A stretch of 18,461 bases of DNA from the NCBI GenBank assembly GCA_964429485.1, contig CAYSBW010000046.1:1-18461 (forward strand), in the 5' to 3' direction. The translations under genes and the position numbers were made by a program. The notes beneath the pieces were generated by a model. It saw only the letters and a program-made list of their open reading frames with translations. It did no database searches and was not told the origin of the DNA. The stretch is from JAPLKB01 sp964429485 (lineage in GTDB: Bacteria; Desulfobacterota; Syntrophorhabdia; Syntrophorhabdales; Syntrophorhabdaceae). Below are positions 6,497 through 13,422 of the stretch, in pieces (position 1 is the stretch's first letter; each line of letters starts with the position of its first letter).

Positions 6497-7429
6497 ATGC
6501 CAAAGATACCGGAGTTTCCAGTTTTCAAAGATATAGAAATCCAGGACAACAATTTTTTTAATGAATTATTAAAACAATATCAGCCACGCATTTCTGAGTG
6601 GACTTTTACAAATCTTTTTATATGGCGTACTTTTTATAAATTTCAGTGGTCTTTTTATAAACACTGGCTGATGGTGATATGCCAGGATAAAAACGGCATA
6701 ATTTATGCGATGGAACCGATCGGACCCTCACCGAAGCAGGATGCTGCAATTCTTCTACTTGAATGGCTATTGCTGGAAAAGAATATTTCACACCCCCGTA
6801 TTGAAAGGGTTGATAAAACCTTTGCCGTAGAAATGCAAAGGTTGAAAAACTTTGTTATTGAGCCTGTCAGAGAGCATTTCGATTATGTTTACATGAGAGA
6901 GGATCTTGCCGCTCTTTCAGGAAGCAAATATCGTTCAAAAAGGAATCATATAAATCGGCTCTTTCGTTCATACAATTTTGTATATGAATCACTGGAAGAA
7001 AGACATATAGAAGATTGTCTTCTGGTTCAGGAAAAGTGGTGCTTATTGAGACGATGTGAAGATGATATGAGCCTCTTAAGCGAATGGGAAGCTGTTCGTG
7101 AATTGCTCAATCATTACAGTAATTTTGAAGTTAAAGGAGGTGTTATAATAATTGAAAATAAAGTCATGGCCTTTACAATTGGTGAAATGCTGAATGATAA
7201 TACAGCAGTGGTTCATATAGAAAAAGCTGATCCGGATATACCGGGATTATATCAAATTATAAATCAGCAGTTTTCTGAAAAGGCCTGGCAGAATATGCGC
7301 TATATAAATCGCGAACAGGATCTTGGGATACCTGGTCTGCGTGAAGCTAAACTTTCCTATTACCCACATCATTTTGTCGAGAAATATAGGATCAGACTTG
7401 AAGGTATGGATAAAAATGTTAGGAAATAA
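6497..7429 (+). CDS. DUF2156 / COG4866 family protein (GNAT-like fold)
   Basis: A 310-residue protein recognised as the DUF2156 (COG4866) family, related to the C-terminal catalytic domain of phosphatidylglycerol lysyltransferases and predicted to have tandem GNAT folds. The N-terminal region has the family's WTFTNLFIWR motif, the middle has SKYRSKRNHINRLFR, and the C-terminal part has INREQDLGIPGLREAKLSYYPHHFVEKY cut here into known family blocks (INREQDLG, GLREAKLSY). There are no membrane helices, unlike MprF, so it is cytosolic and an aminoacyl- or acyl-transfer role is only inferred. The frame stays open upstream to 6389, inside fixX. The first start outside that gene is ATG 6497, one base after the fixX stop, giving the normal family N-terminus. 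The substrate is unknown. Confidence 0.8.
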   Translation: MPKIPEFPVFKDIEIQDNNFFNELLKQYQPRISEWTFTNLFIWRTFYKFQWSFYKHWLMVICQDKNGIIYAMEPIGPSPKQDAAILLLEWLLLEKNISHPRIERVDKTFAVEMQRLKNFVIEPVREHFDYVYMREDLAALSGSKYRSKRNHINRLFRSYNFVYESLEERHIEDCLLVQEKWCLLRRCEDDMSLLSEWEAVRELLNHYSNFEVKGGVIIIENKVMAFTIGEMLNDNTAVVHIEKADPDIPGLYQIINQQFSEKAWQNMRYINREQDLGIPGLREAKLSYYPHHFVEKYRIRLEGMDKNVRK

Positions 7430-7456
7430 TTTAATTATTTTATAATATAATGCAAA

Positions 7457-9931
7457 ATGCAGGCAAAAATGAGCAATATTGATAAAATGTTGAATCCTGA
7501 AACAATTGCTCTTATCGGTGCCACTGATAGAGAGCATTCCATAGGACGCAGTCTGCTTGAAAATCTTTTGAAATATGAAAAAGGAAAGGTATTTCCTGTT
7601 AATCCGAAAAAGGAAAGTGTCTTTGGATTAAAATGCTTTTCTTCCATAAGAGATATTGAAGAACGAGTAAATCTTGCTGTGATTGCTACACCCATGCAAG
7701 ATGCAACACGAATTATAGAAGAAAGCGGGCAGTCCGGAGTGCAGGGAGCTGTTATTATTTCTGCAAATCTTAAAGGGACCTATAATGAATGGAAAATTCA
7801 GGAAAAGGAAATTCTTCATATAGGGAAAAGATATGGAATGAGAATAATGGGGCCAAACTGTATGGGCATTGTTCGTCCTCATATAGGATTATGTGCTACC
7901 TTTCTGAAAACCAACCTTTTACCGGGAAATGTGGCTTTTATATCTCAAAGCGGTATTTTAGGCGATGCAATTCTTGATTGGGGTACTGACTCGGGAATAG
8001 GTTTTAGTATGTTTGCTTCGCTTGGCTCTATGATAGATGTGGGTTTTGGTGATATTATTGATTTTCTTTATGATGATTTTAATACAAAGAGCATAATGAT
8101 TTATATGGAAAATGTGGGAGATGCAAGAAGATTTGTCAGCGCTGCCCGTGCTTTCTGCCATACCAGACCTATTATTGTTTTTAAGCCAGGTTATTTTCCT
8201 GACAGCTCAGATATACTGGTTTCTCATAGAGGTGTAAAGACTGGTGAAGACGGGGTTTATGATGCTATTTTCAAGAGAGTAGGTGCGGTAAGGGTCAGGA
8301 AGGTGGCAGATATTTTTAATGCAGCAGAAGTACTCGGTTCAGCACACCTTCCTCTTGGTCCCGGATTGGCAATTATTACAAATGCCGGTGGCGCAGGAAT
8401 AATTGCAGTTGATAATCTCTTTGAGCTTGGCGGAAAACTTGCCAGACTGTCCGATAAAAGCATATCAGAATTAAACTCGTTGTTGCCGCAGGACTGGAGT
8501 AAAAAAAATCCTGTTCACATGCTGAGAGATGCTGATAATGAACGTTATAGCCGAACCATAGACATATGTGTAAAAGATCCCGGTGTGGATGGGGTTCTTG
8601 TCATATATACTCATAGGGCTTTTGCAGATCCAATAGGACTTGCAAAGATAGTTGCTGAAAAATCGCATAATACAAAAAAACCTGTAATTGCTGCATGGAT
8701 TGGAGGAGAATTGGCTAAACAGGGAAGACAACTTCTACTGAAAAATAATGTACCAGCCTATGAGACGCCTGAAGCAGCAGTGGAAACATATTTTTATATG
8801 TATAAATATCACAGAAATATACAACTTCTCTATGAGACACCGACAGAAATAACGACCATAGAACCCGATCTTAAAAATCAACTTAAGGATATTGTCTTCA
8901 AGGCAATTGAAGGAAAGAAATCCATTTTACCCTTTAATCAATCGATGCTGCTTCTTAAAAGCTACGGAATATCTGTGGCAGATCGTTTCTTTAAAAATGT
9001 GACATCAGAGGACAGAATAATCAGCCCGGATTACAATATCAGGTTGCAGCTTAAAAGAGATAAAGATTTTTGTAGCTATATATTACTTGGATCGGAAAAT
9101 AAAGATTGCAGAAGTGCAACCCCAGGCGTTGTTGGTCTGCCTCCTTTAAATGAAACTCTTGTAAAAAGACTCATAGAAGAGATGGATATTTATAGCGATC
9201 TGAAAAACAGTTCAATAGAATACCCGTCATTAATAGAGCGATTCATCAGAATGGTGCTCAATTTTTCCAATCTTATTGTTGATTTTCCTGAGATAATTGA
9301 TATTGATCTTGCTCCTGTTATCATCTCCAGGGGGAATATAAAGGTCCTTGGTGCAGTCATATCAGTTGATCTTAAATGTTCTGGAACTTCCCATGGTTCA
9401 CATCTTGTCATTGCACCATACCCGGAAAGATATGCATCAATTTGGACTTTACCTGATGGAACGAAAGTTAATCTCCGTCCTATTCGACCCGAGGACGAGC
9501 CTTTGTGGCAGGAGATGCTGAATAGCCTTTCTGAAGAAACGTTAAGGACAAGGTTTTTCAGACCTCTAAAAATAACACATCAGTTTCTTGTGAAATTTTG
9601 TAATATTGACTACGAACGTGAAATAGCAATACTGGCTGAAATAAAATATGATGGAAGAAAAAAAATAATAGGAGGAGGTCGGATTGCAATATATCCGGAC
9701 TTGAATATTGCTGAATTTGGCATAACTGTTCATGACAATTATCAAAGGAGAGGACTTGGCAGAAAAATAATGGAGATGATGATAGATATTGCCAGGGAAA
9801 AAGGTCTGAAGGAAATCCATGGCACAGTTCTTACGGATAATAAGAAAATCGTGAACCTTTGTAAAAAACTTGGATTCAATCAAAAATGGTTGCCTGATGG
9901 TTTATCGGAACTCATATTAACAATCCAGTGA
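7457..9931 (+). CDS. Pat-type CoA-ligase-like / GNAT acyltransferase fusion with truncated ATP-grasp
   Basis: An 824-residue fusion like E. coli PatZ (886 residues), the protein-lysine acetyltransferase that controls acetyl-CoA synthetase. Residues about 10-465 form the CoA-binding and ligase regions of ADP-forming acyl-CoA synthetase: LNPETIALIGAT, the conserved MGPNCMG, and SHRG with H257 where the phosphohistidine lies. Residues about 485-650 are an ATP-grasp remnant: LKSYGISVADRFF runs almost directly into LQLKRDKDF, GLPPLNETLVKRLIEE and DFPEIIDIDLAP. The VxK...HKSD..GGV nucleotide-binding half, some 80 residues, is missing. Residues about 660-824 are a GNAT domain with LSEETLRTRFF and the acetyl-CoA loop QRRGLGRK. 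It begins 27 bases after the previous gene. ATG 7469, five bases after AGG, is an equally likely start. A regulatory lysine acyltransferase is more likely than an active synthetase. Confidence 0.85.
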   Translation: MQAKMSNIDKMLNPETIALIGATDREHSIGRSLLENLLKYEKGKVFPVNPKKESVFGLKCFSSIRDIEERVNLAVIATPMQDATRIIEESGQSGVQGAVIISANLKGTYNEWKIQEKEILHIGKRYGMRIMGPNCMGIVRPHIGLCATFLKTNLLPGNVAFISQSGILGDAILDWGTDSGIGFSMFASLGSMIDVGFGDIIDFLYDDFNTKSIMIYMENVGDARRFVSAARAFCHTRPIIVFKPGYFPDSSDILVSHRGVKTGEDGVYDAIFKRVGAVRVRKVADIFNAAEVLGSAHLPLGPGLAIITNAGGAGIIAVDNLFELGGKLARLSDKSISELNSLLPQDWSKKNPVHMLRDADNERYSRTIDICVKDPGVDGVLVIYTHRAFADPIGLAKIVAEKSHNTKKPVIAAWIGGELAKQGRQLLLKNNVPAYETPEAAVETYFYMYKYHRNIQLLYETPTEITTIEPDLKNQLKDIVFKAIEGKKSILPFNQSMLLLKSYGISVADRFFKNVTSEDRIISPDYNIRLQLKRDKDFCSYILLGSENKDCRSATPGVVGLPPLNETLVKRLIEEMDIYSDLKNSSIEYPSLIERFIRMVLNFSNLIVDFPEIIDIDLAPVIISRGNIKVLGAVISVDLKCSGTSHGSHLVIAPYPERYASIWTLPDGTKVNLRPIRPEDEPLWQEMLNSLSEETLRTRFFRPLKITHQFLVKFCNIDYEREIAILAEIKYDGRKKIIGGGRIAIYPDLNIAEFGITVHDNYQRRGLGRKIMEMMIDIAREKGLKEIHGTVLTDNKKIVNLCKKLGFNQKWLPDGLSELILTIQ

Positions 9932-9950
9932 GCCAACCTTTTTTTATTTT

Positions 9951-10601
9951 TTATAGTATAACGAATTTCTTTATATATTCTGTAATTTCATCAGGATCGT
10001 CCATTACCTTATAAATATTAAGGTCTTCTTTTGAAATTCTGCCTTGAGGCAGAAAGGTTTCGTTTATCCAGTCAATGAGTCCCTTCCAGTAAGATGAGTC
10101 TACAAGTACCACGGGAAAGGGTTTAACTTTTTTTGTCTGGATGAGTGTAATTGCTTCAAAACATTCATCGAGAGTGCCGAATCCACCGGGCATAATAATA
10201 AAAGCCATAGCATATTTTAGAAACATAACTTTTCTTACAAAAAAATACCGGTAGCTCAATCTTATAGTAGAATAGGGGTTGGGTTTCTGTTCAAAGGGAA
10301 GTTCGATATTGACTCCCACTGATTTTACTCCTGCTTCTTTAGCTCCTTTGTTTGCAGCTTCCATAACACCTCCCCCGCCGCCTGTAATGATGTTGAAGCC
10401 GTTTTTCCCGAGATTTTTTGCCAATTTAAAGGATTTATCATAGAGTGGATCATTTTTCTGACAGCGTGCACTGCCGAAAATACTTATAGCAGGTTTTATA
10501 TCGGAAAGGTTTTCGAACCCTTCTACAAATTCGGCCATGATGTGAAAAAGCCTCCATGAATCTTTTAGATTAAAATCATCAATTACATATTGTTTTTCCA
10601 T
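9951..10601 (-). CDS. LOG-family (TIGR00730) nucleotide 5'-monophosphate phosphoribohydrolase
   Basis: A 216-residue Rossmann-fold protein of the LOG family (often mis-annotated as lysine decarboxylase). Members release the base from nucleoside 5'-monophosphates, for example cytokinin ribotides or AMP. Visible are TGGGGGVMEAANKGA (residues 73-87) and the signature PGGFGTLDE (138-146) with catalytic E146, plus R123/K124 before it. The length is normal for the bacterial group. ATG at 10601 follows AAGGAG at five bases on the minus strand. The gene is convergent with the Pat-type gene (19-bp gap) and divergent from the ROK kinase. In a free-living anaerobe nucleotide salvage or clean-up is more plausible than hormone production; the substrate cannot be read from sequence. 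Confidence 0.88.
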   Translation of the reverse strand: MEKQYVIDDFNLKDSWRLFHIMAEFVEGFENLSDIKPAISIFGSARCQKNDPLYDKSFKLAKNLGKNGFNIITGGGGGVMEAANKGAKEAGVKSVGVNIELPFEQKPNPYSTIRLSYRYFFVRKVMFLKYAMAFIIMPGGFGTLDECFEAITLIQTKKVKPFPVVLVDSSYWKGLIDWINETFLPQGRISKEDLNIYKVMDDPDEITEYIKKFVIL

Positions 10602-10654
10602 GGCTGCTCCTTTTTGCCTTGAGATTTAAAATATTCATATATATTATTTATACA

Positions 10655-10686
10655 TTGACAAAATATATCAAATTTAATTGTAAAAT
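10655..10686 (+). promoter_or_regulatory. weak candidate promoter for the ROK kinase
   Basis: A consensus TTGACA at 10655-10660 lies in the divergent LOG/ROK gap. The nearest good -10, TAAAAT (10681-10686), is 20 bases away, longer than ideal, while hexamers at 17-18 bases (TTGTAA, TGTAAA) match poorly. Position favours a real promoter, the spacing does not. Confidence 0.3.
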
Positions 10687-10771
10687 ACCAACAGTGATCT
10701 CAAAGAATAGAATGAAAAATAAGAAGACTCTGAGATATGGGTTATAAACTGAAATAGAAGGAGAAAGGCCT

Positions 10772-11710
10772 ATGCGTATTGGCATTGACATAGGTGGCAC
10801 AAAAATTGTTGCAGGTCTTGTAGATGAATCGGGCAGGGTAATTTTCAAAAAGAAAATTTCCACAGAAAAAGAAAAAGGTTATAGCGCTATTAAAGACAGT
10901 GTTGCCGGTTTAATCAAAACTGTTGTCAGGGAAGGCAATATTGAGAAAAAAATAATAGAAAGAGTGGGTATAGCCTGTGCAGGTCAGATAGATAAAAAAA
11001 CAGAAAAGATACTTTTTTCACCTAATCTTGACTGGCATAATGCACCCTTAAAAGACGATATTGAAAAATTGTGTGATATCAGTACTTTCATTGAAAATGA
11101 TGTAAATGCAGCAGTGTATGGTGAATGGAAATTTTGTTTAAAAGAAATTCCCGATAGCATAATAGGGGTGTTTATGGGGACAGGTATCGGGGGTGGAATC
11201 ATAATAGACAGGAAACTTTACAGGGGTTTTTCTAATGTTGGAGGAGAGGTGGGGCACATTACCCTGAATCCGTTCGGTTATAAATGCCGTTGCGGTAATG
11301 CAGGTTGTTTTGAGGCATATTGCGGAGGATTGTATGTAACTGAAAGGTTGAAAGTTCATATTGATGAAGGGTATCGGGGAAAGATATGGGATATAATAGA
11401 GGGCAATATTGATTTACTCCATACAGGCCATATTGAAGAAGCTTCTTTGCTGGGAGATGAGCTGTGCAGAAAAATGTGGGAAGAAGTAATTGAATATATG
11501 GGTGCAGCACTGGCAGGTTTGGTAAATTTATTGAATCCTGAATTTGTAATACTTGGCGGCGGAGTTGTGTATGGGTCTAAATATTTTGTGGAAGATGTAA
11601 AAGAAGTTGTGAGGAAGAGAGCAATGAGTGCATCCCTTTCCGGTTTGAAAATTGAAAAGGCACAGCTTGGTGAAGATGCCGGTATCGCAGGCGCAGCCTT
11701 TGCAGAATAG
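10772..11710 (+). CDS. ROK-family sugar kinase (glucokinase-like)
   Basis: A 312-residue ROK protein (repressor, ORF, kinase) without the N-terminal DNA-binding domain of ROK repressors, so a kinase. It carries the phosphate loop DIGGTK at residues 6-11, the catalytic aspartate D110 in ENDVNAA, MGTGIGGG, the substrate motif EVGH with zinc-ligand H162, and the zinc site C172-R-C174-G-N-A-G-C179. It would phosphorylate glucose or a related hexose (N-acetylglucosamine, mannose) with ATP. ATG 10772 follows AAGGAG (10758-10763) by eight bases. A phosphohexomutase lies 270 bases downstream on the same strand, which suggests hexose 6-phosphate to 1-phosphate flow. Glucokinase is the best single guess but the sugar is not certain. 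Confidence 0.9.
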   Translation: MRIGIDIGGTKIVAGLVDESGRVIFKKKISTEKEKGYSAIKDSVAGLIKTVVREGNIEKKIIERVGIACAGQIDKKTEKILFSPNLDWHNAPLKDDIEKLCDISTFIENDVNAAVYGEWKFCLKEIPDSIIGVFMGTGIGGGIIIDRKLYRGFSNVGGEVGHITLNPFGYKCRCGNAGCFEAYCGGLYVTERLKVHIDEGYRGKIWDIIEGNIDLLHTGHIEEASLLGDELCRKMWEEVIEYMGAALAGLVNLLNPEFVILGGGVVYGSKYFVEDVKEVVRKRAMSASLSGLKIEKAQLGEDAGIAGAAFAE

Positions 11711-11980
11711 GATTTAAGTAAGGCCTGCAAGAAAGAAAATAACAGGCTTGATCAGAGTCATTTCCAATTATATATGTGGTTTTTCCTGTAATCAATTCCT
11801 TTGCTGTGTTATTATGCTTCAAGTTTGGGAGTGGTTTTTCTAAAGAGGGAGACTGCTGAATTAATAATGTGTGGAATGGTTTGAAACCTTAAACTATATT
11901 AAATGACAAATCCGGGTTTAATACTTTTTTGAAACGGATCTGTTTTATTGATTAATTAGAGCAGCAAAAGGGAGGTAAGG
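11711..11980. other. 270-bp intergenic region between ROK kinase and phosphohexomutase
   Basis: No convincing small gene is present. A short inverted repeat GCCTG/CAGGC lies at about 11722-11746 just after the kinase stop, with a 14-16-base loop and no T-tract. A longer pair TTAAAC/GTTTAA spans about 11889-11920 and is followed by a T-run near 11924-11929, a possible weak terminator. The mutase ribosome-binding site GGGAGG is at 11970-11975. The gap is long enough for the mutase to have its own promoter, but I found no clear -35/-10 pair. Confidence 0.4.
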
Positions 11981-13336
11981 ATGAATAATGAGATTTTTAG
12001 AGAATATGACATAAGGGGTACTGTGGAGTATGATCTTACCGATGATGTTGTAAAAAACATAGGCAAAGCCCTTGCTACATACATGCATGGTCAGGGTAAA
12101 AAAAATGCATCTGTAGGAAGAGACGGTCGTTTAAGCTCAGAGCATTTTAAAAACCTCATTGTTGAAGGCATGACTGAAGGTGGGTTGGATGTGGTTGACC
12201 TTGGACAGGTGCCTACTCCCTTATTTTATTTTTCTCTTTTTAATCTTGGAATGGATGGTGGAATTATGGTAACTGGAAGCCATAACCCGCCTGAATTTAA
12301 TGGTTTTAAAGTAGCTTGCGGCAAAACCACCCTCTATGGTGATGAAATACAGAATTTGAGAAAAATAATAGAGGAAGGCAGGTTTGTCCAAGGAAAGGGT
12401 TCTTTTAGAGAATATAAAAATATTGTTGATGATTATTATAATTTTCTGAGGGGAAATATAAAACTCAACAAAAGTTTCAAGGTTGTAATAGATGCGGGAA
12501 ACGGTGTTGCCGGTGTGGTGGCTCTTCCTATCATGAAGGAGATGGGGCAGAATGTGACCGATCTTTTCTGTGATGTGGATGGTAATTTTCCGAACCATTT
12601 TGCAGATCCTACAGTTGAAAAAAATATTGTTGAACTGAGAAAAAAAGTTATTGAAACAAAAGCTGATGTGGGTATTGGATATGATGGTGATGGTGATAGA
12701 ATAGGTGTGGTTGACAATGAAGGAAATATAATCTGGGGAGATTATCTTATGATAATTTTTGCCAGAGATATTTTTAAAAACCGGAAAGGCGCCTATTTTG
12801 TATCGGAAGTAAAATGCTCAAAAAACCTCTATGAAGACATAGAAAAAAATGGCGGTATTCCTGTTATGTGGAAGGCTGGCCATTCCTTGATAAAACAGAA
12901 GATGAAGGAAGTTAATGCTGTTCTTGGTGGTGAGATGAGTGGACATATGTTTTTTGCAGACAGGTTTTTCGGATATGATGATGCTATATATGCATCTCTG
13001 CGACTCCTTGAAATAATGGAAAGAGAGGGTAAGCCTGTTTCAGAGTTTCTCAAGGATCTTCCCAAGCTTTACTCAACGCCCGAGATAAGGGTAAGCTGCC
13101 CTGATAAAATAAAATTTGATGTGGTGAAAAAACTTACTGAATATTACAGAGCCAAGTATAAAATTATCGATATAGACGGAGTTAGAATAATCCTCGAAGA
13201 AGGATGGGGCCTTGTCAGGGCTTCCAATACACAGCCTGTACTTGTTCTCAGGTTTGAAGCACAAACCAGGGATGCCCTGGATAGAATACAGGCGATGGTC
13301 ATGGAAGACCTTGACCGGACTATAAAGGAGAGATGA
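11981..13336 (+). CDS. phosphomannomutase / phosphoglucomutase (alpha-D-phosphohexomutase)
   Basis: A 451-residue phosphohexomutase of the AlgC/ManB type, which interconverts hexose 6-phosphate and hexose 1-phosphate. The four family signatures are visible in order: FREYDIRG at the N-terminus, the phosphoserine loop TGSHNPP with S100, the metal-binding D235-G-D237-G-D239-R240, the sugar-binding GGEMSGH, and the C-terminal phosphate-binding RASNTQPVLVLRFEA. The length is that of bifunctional PMM/PGM, and the GEMSGH motif favours glucose/mannose over the glucosamine-specific GlmM. ATG 11981 follows GGGAGG by five bases. The ROK kinase upstream supplies a plausible substrate. The product would feed nucleotide sugars for lipopolysaccharide or exopolysaccharide. 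Confidence 0.93.
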   Translation: MNNEIFREYDIRGTVEYDLTDDVVKNIGKALATYMHGQGKKNASVGRDGRLSSEHFKNLIVEGMTEGGLDVVDLGQVPTPLFYFSLFNLGMDGGIMVTGSHNPPEFNGFKVACGKTTLYGDEIQNLRKIIEEGRFVQGKGSFREYKNIVDDYYNFLRGNIKLNKSFKVVIDAGNGVAGVVALPIMKEMGQNVTDLFCDVDGNFPNHFADPTVEKNIVELRKKVIETKADVGIGYDGDGDRIGVVDNEGNIIWGDYLMIIFARDIFKNRKGAYFVSEVKCSKNLYEDIEKNGGIPVMWKAGHSLIKQKMKEVNAVLGGEMSGHMFFADRFFGYDDAIYASLRLLEIMEREGKPVSEFLKDLPKLYSTPEIRVSCPDKIKFDVVKKLTEYYRAKYKIIDIDGVRIILEEGWGLVRASNTQPVLVLRFEAQTRDALDRIQAMVMEDLDRTIKER

Positions 13337-13422
13337 TATTCAATAAAGAATTAAAGGTTAGGAATTAAATTATTTTTTCTATTTTCTTAATGTTCCGTTC
13401 TTCATTGATTTAAAATTGTATT

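Noticed and set aside
9880..9955. Possible terminator between the Pat-type gene and the LOG gene
   Set aside because: T-rich runs are present but no compact GC-containing stem precedes them.
10697..10738. ATCTCAAAG ... CTCTGAGAT imperfect inverted repeat before the ROK kinase
   Set aside because: One mismatch, a loop of more than 20 bases and no T-tract; not strong enough to call an operator or RNA element.
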